Below are positions 1 through 12,400 of a DNA stretch of 64,000 nt, piece after piece. The notes under the pieces are model-generated. The model was given only the letters and a program-made list of their open reading frames with translations, searched no databases and was not told the origin of the DNA. A program made the position numbers and the translations under genes. The DNA comes from Phylloscopus collybita (lineage: Eukaryota > Chordata > Aves > Passeriformes > Phylloscopidae). The DNA is taken from contig JAJNNQ010000009.1 in the NCBI GenBank assembly GCA_027886175.1, positions 29,811,501-29,875,500 of the forward strand, written 5' to 3'. How positions within the stretch are numbered: position 1 is the stretch's first letter; each line of letters begins with the position of its first letter.

Positions 1-660
1 TCCTGGAAATCAGTGTACAGGTAATGCCTACTTTTTTTCACTGGAAACATTTAAAAAATGGTGTCAGCACTTTAGAGATACCAATATTCTGATTATATCT
101 ATAGAATGCATTTAAAAGAATATTTTAACAAGATTATTTTCCCAAAATTTTATTTGTGGATCTTTTTCCTTCCACTTTTGTATATAGCAGGGTCTTGCTT
201 CAAATACGAATGTAACACACGATAATGTCTAAACAGAATGGTTGTTCTCTCACTATTCTCGAGTGTCTCCCAGCCCAGCTCTTAGCAGTACACACACAAA
301 AGTTTGTTACAACAAGTACAGCTGTTTTCTCAGCCTAAAGACTCAGCTTGCCTATTTTAATGCCTAAAAATTCCCATTCCCCTCTGCCAGCCAAGCTCAT
401 GCAGTTTCGTACTTGCATTTTCTGAGTCAGGGGAAGTGAGTTGTGCTGTGGTCTATTGTAGTTATCCTATTATCAAGAAAGGTTGAGGTGACCTTCTTTT
501 TTGTTAACAAGGAAAATAAAAACTTGAGTTTTGCTACTATGTTGTTACATTGCCATGTCTGGGACGCTTGCTAATCAGGGACCTACTAAGTTGCTATTTC
601 CTAATAGAATTATCTCTGTTAAACATTTTATGCTATAAAATCCTAGCAAAAGGATTAATT

Positions 661-730
661 TTTTGGGTTTTTTTTTTTGTTGTGGTTTTTGTTGTTGTTG
701 TTGGTTTTTGTTTGTTTGTTTGTTTGTTTA
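661..730. repeat. G/T-rich simple repeat (TTG and TTTG units)
   Basis: A T-run is followed by GTT triplets and then about five TTTG tetramers. The + strand open frame across it gives a V/F-rich peptide that is an artefact of the repeat. Confidence 0.8.
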
Positions 731-1733
731 AATTGTGTCATGGAATTAAACTTCTTATTCAGGTTAATATATTAAGCTATCTTTATCTATTTGATGTATT
801 TTCTAACTGTGGCATCATAATATAATTAAGAAATGGTTTCTTGTGAGTTTTCACATTCTCATGAATACTACTCTTCTGCAAGGTTATCATAAATAACTGT
901 TTTGCTGTCAGCAATATGATAACTATGGCACACTCAAACACACTTTTTTCTTTCAGAAATAACTCTAGCCTAACTAGGCAGGAAAAAAACTTAGCAAGGT
1001 AATAAGTAGCATAGAATTTGCATGTACATACCTGAAGAACCAGCAAAGTAATGCTTAATTTTTCTTTGAGAGGAGTTGACTCTGTCTATATTTAGAGCCC
1101 AGCCTTTTAGTTCCCTGAGTGTTTCTCAGGATTCCTGAACCTGAGGATGCCCACCATGTCTATGGCTACCTAAGAAGTTATGAGGAGAAGATTGGTTATG
1201 TATCTCTCCCTGTATAAAAGGTGATAGCAGAAATTACTGGGTTTCACCATGTGTTTAACAATATAAAAGCAGTTTTATACAGATATAGACAATATCTCTC
1301 AAAAAGAAGTGCCTTGGCATAGTGGAAATAAATTTCAGTTTAACCTGACTACTGACTGCTACAGCTTCCTGATGCAATAGAAACCATAACAAAAAAGTCA
1401 CAAGGAAAAACCAAAGAAACCCAAAACCCAACCAAACCCACCAAATTCCCCAACAAAATCCACATTTCAGCATCAAAAGAACAGAAAAAAAATACTGAGT
1501 AAAATTCACATCCAGAAATTATCAATGCAAACTCAAACACATACTGAAATTACTTGTACGTGTCTAAAAATTGATTCTTGGCTGCTCAAGGTTTGCATAC
1601 TGCTATCCTAGTTAGGTTTTAACTATCAATCTAATTGATTGATCAGACAACATTTAAATACCTGTTGATCAGGTATGGATGTGGTTTACCTGAGAATATC
1701 TATGTTCAACCTCAGTGATAAAATATATGAATT

Positions 1734-1757
1734 TTTATTATTATTATTATTAATAAT
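1734..1757. repeat. (TTA)n microsatellite, short
   Basis: About seven TTA/ATT triplets follow a T-run and grade into AT-rich sequence. Confidence 0.7.
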
Positions 1758-4700
1758 TTTTTACCTGTTCAGAATCATAGAAAAGATCAGTAGATAAGAT
1801 TTTGCAATTAAAATGGGAGAGAAAAATAATTTCTATAGATCTATTTTTAATTATTCTATCTATTCAGCAAGTCCGCGTGCTGCTAAAAAAACATTTTTTC
1901 TTTATGTCTGAGGAAATATTAGTTCAAATCTGAAAACAAAAGAATATTTTTATCTCACAAATTAATCCTTCAGCAGTCTGTCTTCTGTATTCTATGGGAA
2001 GTAAATATCTCAAAAAATAGGTAAACTAAAATATCTTTGGGGTTTTATATATCTTGTATGATACATTATTTTGTTGTGGAGCAATTATTTCTGTCTTCCT
2101 CTCAAACGTCTATAAAGTTTGCTCAAATTGATTTGTACACCACTGCCTTGATAACTTTGTTTCTTTTATGCCCATCACCTATGGTTTAATCTCAATGGCC
2201 TTATCCATGAAGCTGAAGGAATATGTTTTCTTTAAGAAATACTGTATCACATAAACAGAAATAATCTGACTTCACCAGCCTTTCACTATTAAAAGCTGTA
2301 ATTTAAATACTGATGTGGAGCACTGCCTTAACTGCTGTAACACAAAAGAGTTTCTTAATGCATACAATATTTTTTGGTTGTACATTTAAACACAAGAAAA
2401 TCTGTGTTTCCTTTTAGGCAGTTAATTTACTGGAAACTTGTTTGTGGCTGTTGAACATTCAACTTAAACATTTAAATATCACTATTTGTTGAAGGGAATT
2501 ACTTTGAAAAACAATGCTGATGCCAACAACAGCAGATGTCTGTTTCTGTGCTCCAAAAACCTCAACTAAAACTCACTTTCAGTAATGAATACTTCTAATC
2601 AGCTGCTTGCAAATAGTAAAAGGACAAAGATCTTTTCACAGCAAAAAAATCCCAATTACATGAGAAATGGTGGTAAAAACTATAAGGTACTAACAAGTCA
2701 CAGACTTTGAAAGACAAAGTTCTCAGTTTTATCCAGCTGAATATTTCAGATATTTTTTTTACTCTTCTTGCAGATGAAGATAATGTGCTAATTAGCTACC
2801 AATTAATTGAAAAGAGTAATAAAACAAGCATATATATGCTTCATCAATGGTTTATTGATCCTGATTAACTTGACATAGCCTTTCTAAATCAAGGTTTTGG
2901 CAGAAATAAGTCTTAAATTGCAGGTTTGAATCCAAGGAAGCTGTTCAGCAAGTATTTTTAAATTATTTCTCGCTTTCTTAGTCCTGCAAAAATTTCTACT
3001 AGATTTACTGCTTTGTCCCACCACTGTAAGTCAATTTTCAGATATTTCTATGATCCAGTGGACTGTGATATAAACATCAGAAGTGCCTATTAACTAATTT
3101 CCACCACCTCTACAAAGACTGTCCAGCAGCCAAGACTGTCATTGTTGGACCCACTGTACGGGGAGATGCTCAGTATTAACAAAAATTATGTTGTTTGTCT
3201 TAAACACTTTTATTCCCTTTTATTTATATCTTAATAGGTTTAATTCTGCATCTTTTCCTTAAACTGATGTCAGGGTCCTGGGTCTATCTCCTTCCTGGAG
3301 GTTTGGTGCATGGCTTCAAGCATTATCTTTAGCCTTCACTTTCTGTAACTATAATTGGATGACGTAAATACAAACAGATTGCTGCCAGGCTTTAAAAATA
3401 TCAAGTCAGATTAATTAAAATATCTGTAATCTAATTCCTTTCTGTTACTCATACAACAAAATAATAACTGCAGTTTTAGTTCAGTCGTAACAAAAGAATT
3501 TTTTTAAGCGTTTCCCTGCAATAACTCAAAATGAAATCACTGCTCCTTTTTGCTTCTATGGAGTGCAAACAGGAAATTTCCCCACTGCAAATGAAAGTCT
3601 TGGCTTTAACTTAGTCAATTACTTTTGAAATATCACTTAGAGCAAGAATAACATCTCACTTCCTCAGTGAGCCACAAAAGCAATTAACCTTGCAAAAAAA
3701 CTCTGCCCTTCTTCATCTGCTTGAAACATCAACCAAATTCTCTGCTTTGAAGTACCAGAGTTATTAAAAGTATTCCAGAATCTTCAAACAAGGAAGCCTG
3801 CAGTCTGCTATGTGGCATTCCTTGCTTCTTGCCCAAGATTTACGCAATCTCCGTGAATTCCACTTGCATTCCAAGAGGCAGAAAACAGCTCAGGTATAAT
3901 TTCCAAATCAGCCTTTTCTTCAGCATTGTTGACCCTGCATTCATCATGTATTTTTGGTCATTTTGGAGCATAACTTGTCCTATGATGACCTAGAGACCAC
4001 TCCTCTCTTACACAAACCCACAATCACATTTGCCAAAGTTCTGATAATGTCACAAAATTATCACATAACTTTGTCTTTCTTCTGCCCTCATGCTACATCA
4101 CCAAGTGTTCTCAGACCTTTGCAGAATAAACTGGTGGCTTGTCTCCTATGATTCCAGTTGACTTATAAAAATTAAATAAATCAAGGAAGCTTCTGTGCAG
4201 CATGACAGTTACAGAGGCTCAGCTGCTTCTTAGCAGGGTCTTGCCCTCAAACCAAGACATCAGGGAAATACACCAGGAGAAACTTTGTCCCAACCACTGT
4301 CTTGCTCTTTTCTGTGATGTACTGCAGGAATCAGTGCAGCTGATGAGGGAAATCTTATGTTTGTGAACAAAATTAATTGAAGACAGAAAGCCAAGTGTGA
4401 TGGGAGGTCAGCGTGACAGATGGACAGGGAAAGTTGCCCTGACAGATGACACTGGCATATTTTTGTTAAATTACACTTTTGAAGAAATAGTATCTTCTTC
4501 TCAATTACTCTTCTTTTGTTTCTTCTTCTCTGCCATTTTATTTTAACAAAAATTTTTGGACAACTGCCTTAAAACAAAAATAAAAATTGAATGGTGAAAT
4601 TTTTATTGCTTGTTCGAACTGATTCTTAATATATACCTTCTTTGAAAGTGGCATCAACTGCCCATCAGGAAGAAGAATCTACCTGTTAAGAATCAGATTA

Positions 4701-6681
4701 AACCCTTTAGGAGAATAAATGTTCAGCAGTTTGAGCAACAATTTGACTCATCTGCCTTCCCCAGTGATGCTTCTCTTCCTCTGTACATACAGATTTGACT
4801 GACAGGTTATTTTTTTAATGCTCTATCTCCTGGGCTATAAGGCTTCCAGCAATTGCAATCACATGAAAATTAGAGATCCTGTCCCCATATTACACTTTTC
4901 TTTCTCTCTCTCTTATGCAGGATTTGGACCATCAAACCCTCTTTTTTAAACAGCTTAGTTTTGAAAAGATTTCAGAAAGTGAAATGCTTGCACCTGTTCC
5001 ACAGTTATTTTTTTCTCTTGTCAGTTTGTGCTATACCTGCATAGGGGTTTGCAGCCAATTCTGCGGAATATCTTCCAAATATTACTTGAAAAAAAATGTC
5101 AACCTTTTTTAATAGAGAAGAGTAGTGGATGCAGTATGCTTGTGCATCAAGAATTCTTGCTGTGGTAACTTTCTGTAACTGGGAAACATAAAGCTAAAAG
5201 GGACTGCTGGAGTTGTATTTTTTTCAGGAGAAAGAGAAATTCACCAAAATATAGTGGCAAGTGTGAAAATGTATGAAAGAAATTTCTGTTAATCTCAACA
5301 GTCTTGAATCTTTCAAATTAATAATTCACTTAAGATGAATATAATACCAGACGCAGGCACCTTTGTCTGTTCAGACTGAGAGTTCCTGGGGTGAAAGTGG
5401 AGTATCACCCTTATTGCATATGCAGAAAACACTTATCTTTCAAATAAAACTTGGGAATGCTGGTAAAGCTCTTTTATGAGAAGCATTCTGTTCTTTCTGG
5501 CATTTTTTAGTCCTTTGTCCTTTTTCTCAGCCTAGACCCAGGGTTAAAGTTTAAAGAAAAATAAAATCCTTACCTATAGTATGAGTGGGTCTGAAGAGAA
5601 CTAGGCAAAAGAAACTAAGGGCATTTAAAATTTCACTCTGGAGGATTTTTTTTTCCTTTTAACCAATAGAAGGGCTGACTTGTCCAAGTGACTGCCTAAA
5701 ATTAAGGACAGGACAAACAAAAAATCTAGAATTTCAACTGGAAAAGGGCTGGATAAAGACTGCCAAGGTATGGGTGAAAGAAAACCTAGTACACGTGATG
5801 TTAGGAATTCACTGTCAGTGCAATTTATCTTGTAACAGTTGAATGGTCTAAATTGTCTAGCTAATATCTCATTAATAGTGGAGCTAATTCTTGAACATAA
5901 TTTTCTAATGTCTGTCTCTTCTCTGTCACCCATTCAGTGTCCTTCTGGCTCCAAATGCTGTCAGTAACAATCCTCCTCAAGAAGACTGGGAGACAGAGAG
6001 GTAGTAACAGCTTTCCACTTATTCTTTTGCATTGCAGTAATCACAAATCATATTCAAGATGAAGGCTGCTGCCTGTCATTTTCCTTAGGGAAAGAGAAAC
6101 AACCCACAGACAGTTTTAATATGATCATTCTGACTGTTTTCCACTACACTAATCTAACTTATCAAAATGTGGAGACATATTTAAATATTTTGTTTGTTTA
6201 CTCTTATCTTTCCCATTATCTCTGCAATATCTATTGTATTGATCCCACATAAACACCATAAAAATGATACTAGCATTAGAATTTATTACAGCAGAAGGAG
6301 AAGAATTCAACTTCACATTAGAAAAGGCTATTTCCAAGAGTGGCCTTATGCAAAATTATGCTTCAGAAGAGCAATAATTGGATGCTCAGGTCTATGATCT
6401 TTCCTTGTATTCATATATTCCTTCATTTCCCATGTTCAGTGTAAGAAGTGGTATCTAAGAAAAAACATGGGAAAAGAGTTTTGAGGAACATCATACTACT
6501 ATCCTGAGCCCTTTGTCTTATGAACAATCATCTTCCTTGAAAAACATACAGAATGCAAAATACTTCACTAGTTTCATGACTCAGGATACAAAATCACCTT
6601 GGGTGCTCTTACTCTGCAGGACTTTATGCAAATAATCATAGAGAATGTTGTGCATTCTGAAAACATCCTAACAGCTTGCAT

Positions 6682-7490
6682 TGTGTTTGTGTGGCAAAGT
6701 TTTGGTTGTGGGATGCTGCAGGGATCTATTATAGGAGAAGATGCCAGAATTGCCCCCATGTATAACACAGAGAGTTCTAGCCAGCTACGGAATGGACCTG
6801 CTCCTGGCCAGGGCAAGTCCATCAGCAGCAATGGTCGTGCCTCTGTAATAAGATATTTAAAAAGAGTTAAAAACCACTGAGTAACAATGGCTGAAAGAAA
6901 GGAGTAAGAACATGTGAGAGCAACAGCTCTGCAGACATCAAGGTCAGTGCAGAAGTGGGGTGGAGGAGGAGCTCCAGATGCTGGAGCAGAAATTCCTGTG
7001 CAGCCTGAGATAAAGACCATGGTGAGGCAGGATGTGTCACTGCAGCCCACTGAATTCCATGATGGATTAGATATCCACAGGAGCCATTCATTCCTTTAAG
7101 ACTATACACAATGGAAAGGACCCATGCAGAAAGCCCATGAAGAAATGTGGGCTATCAGAAGGATTCTTCTTCTCTAACTTTGGAGAAGTTAATGAAGAAG
7201 ACACCCACAGTGTCTTGTGGGCAGCAGCTCACACTGGAGCAGGGGAAGACATGAGGAGGAAGAAATGGCAGAAACACATATTTATGAAATGACCATGCTT
7301 CCCATTCCCCATCCCCCTGTGCCATTGTAGCAGGGGAGGAGATAGAGAAATTGTGAGTGAAGTTGAGCCCAGGAAGAAGAGAGAGGTGGGAAGCAGGAGA
7401 GTTTAGATTAATTCTTATGTCTTATTATCCTACTCTGATTTTGATTGGCCATAAACTAAATTAAGTTTTGCATCACCTCAACCTTGAGAA
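6682..7490 (+). mobile_element. Degenerate avian endogenous-retrovirus LTR
   Basis: The sequence follows the order of a common avian ERV LTR as I remember it. A GTTTGTGTGGCAAAG-like start is followed by a block resembling GGACCTGCTCCTGGCCAGGGC. A TATA-like ATATTTAAAAAG lies at about 6852-6863, then TGTGAGAGCAACAGCTCTGC. Repeated blocks of the type 'accatggtgaggcagg' and 'cacactggagcaggg' follow, and a pyrimidine-rich end reads 'ctactctgattttgattgg'. The usual tail is missing or very diverged, so the right edge is approximate and no target-site duplication is seen. Several short open frames on both strands here are by-products. The heavy divergence suggests an old insertion. No internal viral gene is attached, so it is a solo or truncated LTR. 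Confidence 0.7.
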
Positions 7491-8701
7491 TGGTATTAAT
7501 TTTCATTATGAAAGATGTATTAAGGCATTTAAATTCCTCATGCATTTTACATATGCTTTTGTATGCAAATCCAGCCTTTTGCAGTTATTTCTGCAAAATA
7601 AATTTTAGCATTTGAGAGCTGAAAACTCAATAATTTTTAGACCATTCTGTCAAGTGCAGGAGAGTGTACTTGGTCCTACATCTCTTGAATGACATCAAAC
7701 TCTGCAGCACCAAAATGTACGCCTCAATACCAAACAAGAACCTTTGACTATCCATAAGAGATCAAAAGTAACAACTAGAGGATATCGAAAGAAAACAGGG
7801 GAGTTCAAAAGAGTAGTGCTGTTTAGTCTGCCTGCAGCTACAATGACTTTGAAGATGCACCAGTGAAATTGCACGTTTCTTATTTCATAAGGACAAGTGA
7901 ATAACACTATTTATGTAATGCTGTGGAAAGGCTTATTTTTTCAGTAGCACTTCTGAATGAGAAAAGCTGTTTTCAGCTGCAACAGGATGTATCTAGTTGC
8001 CTCTTTTTTTTACAATAAGAGAAACTAAAGATAAATACAATAAAAGTTCTCAGTTTTATCATTCAACTATTCAGTTGGAAAACATAATAAATTACACAAT
8101 CATTTTTATATTTATGTTGTTGGAGGCAACACAGGCAGTGAGACTAGTTAAGAAACAAGAACTTTCCAAGGCTAGGTAAAAATGTGCTTAAAAAGAAAGA
8201 GTACCTTGAGAACAAATAAAAGCATGCATCAAGTAAGTATTATATTTTAATACTAAATTTAGAAAGAAAAAGAATTCTCATGGTCCGATGCGTTTTTCTT
8301 GGTAGGTATTTTCTGTGATTCTATTTTCAATATAAAATATAGCACAAAATACAAAAAACATGCTGCCTTTTCTCCTTTCTTTTCCCCAATTATTTGTTAC
8401 TCTTTATGCCTAAAAATAACTACTAAAAATTAGTATTAGTAGTTATAATTACATTTAAATATTATTATTAATTAAAATGAAACTAAATACTGAAATTGTT
8501 ATTAATAATTATTTTTATAATTATTATTTCAATGTAATTTTGAAGGTTTGCTTTGTCTTCAGTTTTTGACCTACAGGTCATGTTATTTTTTGGGGTTTTT
8601 TCACATTTTTAATCAGTGTAGTATACAGCAACACTCTAGACTTCTATTTCTATAGAAGATTTTTCTTTTTTTCTCAGGCTATAATGTGAGACACTAATTT
8701 G
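7491..8701. other. AT-rich non-coding spacer
   Basis: AT-rich sequence with no supported gene. TAAT/ATTA-rich low complexity covers about 8410-8535. Confidence 0.55.
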
Positions 8702-8706
8702 CATCC
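8702..8706. repeat. Target-site duplication CATCC, left copy
   Basis: A 5-bp direct repeat abuts the left end of the LTR; its partner is at 9462-9466. Confidence 0.75.
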
Positions 8707-9461
8707 TGTCTTGGTTTGGAAAGAGAGGTATCTGCCAGGGAAAGCTGGAGTTTCCGTTAGAATGGAGAACCCCTCACCCCCTCCAAATTATAATTTTGCA
8801 ATTAAGGGCTTTCAGGCAAAGATTTGGGAATAGGAATAACAGTTCTTTACTAGGAATATTAACAATACAAATGTAGTAGAAAACAAAACCAACCAACCAA
8901 CCAAACAAACAAGCAATCCTGGAAAACCCTGACGGAGTCAGAGCTACAACCTGACACCCTGTTGGTCAGGATGTTGGAAGCAGTCCAAAACTAATTCCTC
9001 CTGGAGTGGCAGATTTGGTTCTGTTGAAGTAGAGATGATCCTGTAGAACAAGGGTCCAGTGATGGTGAGAAGGGGTCCAGTATTCCTCCGGGATTCGGGT
9101 GAAGCCAGATACTTTGTGTTCCTACGTCTCAGTTTTATCCAGGTAGGAATGGTTGGCTTCCCTCAGTGGGTGGAGCATCTCACAATGGGATGATGGAATG
9201 TGGATGTACTGCTTTTGAGGAGGGTATAGTTTGGGGTCGTCTGAATGGCCCATTAGCAGAAAAAATTCCCCTGGAGGGAGGACGGGTGGTGAAAGAGATA
9301 AGAAACACTGCCCTACCTGGTTTTAACAGTTGGCCCATTATCAGAAGGCATCCACTCCCCCTTCTCCCAGAGTTACAAGAGATAAAGAAAAAAAATCATC
9401 TCCCCAACTGCTTTCAACAAATGAAATAGAATACACATTTTTGGTTCCATAACCCAAGATA
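8707..9461 (-). mobile_element. Solo LTR, copy 1 of an ERV family (inverted relative to copy 2)
   Basis: Read on the - strand this matches the LTR at 39424-40205 nearly end to end. On the + strand it begins TGTCTTGGTTTGG and ends GGTTCCATAACCCAAGATA. The 5-bp sequence CATCC lies directly outside both ends, at 8702-8706 and 9462-9466, and fits a target-site duplication. The retroviral 5' terminal TG has mutated to TA in this copy. The polyadenylation signal that reads AATAAA in copy 2 reads AGTAAA here. No internal viral sequence is attached, so it is a solo LTR left by recombination between two LTRs. A 5-bp duplication is typical of ERVL-like (class III) elements, but the family is my inference. 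The 87-residue open frame inside it is not a gene. Confidence 0.85.
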
Positions 9462-9466
9462 CATCC
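9462..9466. repeat. Target-site duplication CATCC, right copy
   Basis: A 5-bp direct repeat abuts the right end of the LTR; its partner is at 8702-8706. Confidence 0.75.
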
Positions 9467-12400
9467 CTTATTTTCATAACACATATGAATCATGGCACTG
9501 GGTACAAAATTATGTCGTAATATTGGAACAACTTTTTGCTTATTTGCTACCTAAAATGACCATATAGTTCACATATCTACACATTAAGGTTAAATATGTG
9601 AACATTTGTAATTATTTGTCCAGATCAACATGCAGATCTCTTGACTTTCCTCAATACTACTCTTTAGTTTACATGACCTAGCCAGTACTTAAAAAGTCAT
9701 AGAATAAATATATCAACAGAGATGATATATACAGTGGTTTATAGATTTGTCCTTATGTATTCCAGGTCATATGACAGATAAAATTTTGCTGTGAAAGTGT
9801 ACCAAGATATGTGGTTGCCATAACCACCTTGAGCATGTAATTTTTCTAGATATAATCATCTACCATCAATTATTGCAATACCCTTTTTTTTTTTTTTCCC
9901 AAGGGAGTGTACAGCAAACCGTGCAAGAATCAATAGAAAATAGTATTTTAAAAGACTGCATACGGTGGAAAACTGTAATGAAGAAAGCTCTGTACCTGTG
10001 AAAAACACCACTGATTCACTGAGGACTGCTCTAAGAAGTACAAAGTTTACTGCTTTTTTAATTCTAAACCTAAAAGTTACAGGCAACCATTTTAGCTATG
10101 CACTGCCCTTTTATTACACCATCGAACTACATCATTAGACCTACTGTCTTGTGTCTTCACAGGTAAAGACTCAAGTGAGTGCAGGGCTTTGTTTCTTACA
10201 GACTGGAAGTGAAAGTTATATAGAGAATTCCCAATAGTAGCTCAAAAAACAACAGGCCTGGTAGTGCTGGGTGGGCTGAAGGAAGCAGTAAAAGGATGTA
10301 GTGAAAGCAGAAGTGAAAATACAAGAGTGGCATAGCAACAGAGGCATTAACGGAAAGAAACCCTGTCTACCAGGAGTTGTAATACAGACACAAATTAGAG
10401 GGAATGTTTTGCTCACTCCGTTGAGATTAATTCCAAGGGAGAATATCCTCATGTGCTCCTTGAAACTTTATGCCTGGGAAGATATGTCCTGGAACAGAGA
10501 CCACAACCAAAACAAGTAGACCATAAGCCTCGATGGATACAAACATTAAAATGACCTGACTCTTTAAAGTGTCTCTATATCAGAACCAATACTCATTTGG
10601 ACTTTGTGCTTATGAGTTTATGATAATTTTGTTGTAAATATTTCAGTTATGAAATTTTTTGAAGTTATTACTCTTTGTTTGGGTGCAATTGACTGAGTAT
10701 GATCTAATTCCAAGAAATTTTTTCCTTTGCTTGTAGAAGTTATTTAGTCCAGCTTAGTCTTTAGTGTTCTCTCGAAAGGCTGCTTACTGGACAGAGCATT
10801 TTGCAGTCTCCGAGACTTGTCTCACCTCATGGGAACATGGGAATGTTTTGCCTCCATGCTCGGGCCAGCTCAAGGCCCCCTTGCAAAGGGCTTGATCCAC
10901 TCAGATGAGTACATGTATGTGTATGCTGGGCATGAAATACTCATACACTCTGGTTTAATCAGCTGTAATTCCTGTATTTAACATAGGTATGTGGTTTTTT
11001 AGGTAGTTTTCTTAGCTAGTTTTCTTCCTTTCTGAAACACAGTTCTTGTAGCAGTTTTGGGTACATATTACGTCAGTTATCTGGGAGGAGAGAGGAGTCA
11101 GCTCTCTGCACCACAAACTTGCCATGGACTTACAAATACTCTTTTTACTGAAAATGTGTTTCCTTTTTCAGTAGGTATATTTTATTTATAGAAATAAGAC
11201 AATTGCTGCATGAAGTCACTCTCCCACACACTGTCTGCAAATAACCATTGTGGCAGCCCTCTTTCCAATGGCGATCACTGACTTCCAAGGCTCCAGGGAG
11301 CTGCAAAAATATTTTCTCTGTCTTGAAATGTAGGAATATCATGGGAGTTTTCATGTACACAAATAGAGCCATACAAATTCTCTATGAGTCCCTGACATGA
11401 GCATTGCAGGGAGAACAGCAGAACTCACTCAGCAGCATGTGTAGGTACCTCCAGATTGACAGCAAATCACAAGTTATTTGGGACTTTTACTCCAGCTTAT
11501 GGGTGAGAGATAAGGTGACCAAAGCTAAAGGTGGTCTTGTGTCAGGAGTCCAGACATGAGAACTGAGCTACTTTTTCAATCCCTGATATCAAGCATCTGT
11601 CACAGAGATGTTTTGCCAGATTCAATTCTAGTCTCAAGTTGGTACAATCACACCTATCAGCCTCTTTTCCCCCCTACTCACTAATATGGTTGTACACTTA
11701 TTCATCAACTTCTCTTCATAAATACAGGCAACAAAACCTTTATACATATATCTATTTAGCAAACTTGAAGCTAAAAATATAAGGAAAAGATATATTTTCA
11801 AGTTCACATTCTCTAAATACCAGAGAACTAGCACCTGTTTCAGGTGATTTTCTGGGATTTATATGGGATAATGACTAAAAGGCCTATGCTTGTGAGTTAT
11901 TAGTAAAGAGGAAAAAATGAAGGAGCAGTTGATAAATAGTGTTTAGGAACTGGCTGGTTTTCTAAACTCAGGTCCCAAGGAAGATCATTAGAAAACATGT
12001 AAGATATTAGAAGTTCAAACTCTGGCTAAAACTCAGTAAGCTCTAATTAGCGAGCACTATCAGATCTGTTGCAGCATTTGGAATGCCAGTGGCTAGACAC
12101 CATCCAAGCTTGAAGAAATTATTGAACCATATTTGATTATAACATAAATTAAAAGAGGCAGCCTTCAAGAGAAAGAAGATAGCAATTTGTTGTGATCTCC
12201 TATCCTTCCTTTACACAATGTCATATAGATACACCTTTTCTATCACAGATGGAGAGGCATTAATTATGGGTGCTGGCCATCTATATTAATCTGTACTTTT
12301 TGTTTCACATAATAATTTGTGTAACTTTCCACAACCAGCTGAATACTATATTATTTGCAAGGAACTGAAAGGTCACCATTCTAAACTTAATTATACTAAA

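Larger units (their letters stand above)
1..6681. other. AT-rich non-coding DNA, no gene seen
   Basis: No open frame in this stretch resembles a known protein, and none has both a good splice acceptor and a good donor. It holds small simple repeats only: a G/T-rich tract at 661-730 and a TTA run near 1734-1757. A pyrimidine tract ending in AG just before 4920 looks like a splice acceptor. The frame behind it lacks a convincing donor, so I do not call an exon. Confidence 0.6.

Noticed and set aside
4900..5112. Possible exon after a pyrimidine tract ending in CAG
   Set aside because: The acceptor looks good, but the open frame runs to a stop with no convincing GT donor, and the peptide is not recognisable.
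5625..5933. 102-residue - strand frame
   Set aside because: No domain or splice context; probably chance.
6574..7109. Overlapping frames of 80-158 residues on both strands
   Set aside because: They lie in a degenerate LTR and carry no viral or cellular domain.
10740..10960. Possible LTR or other repeat with a small inverted repeat near 10870-10893
   Set aside because: No LTR signals in order, and no recalled family matches.
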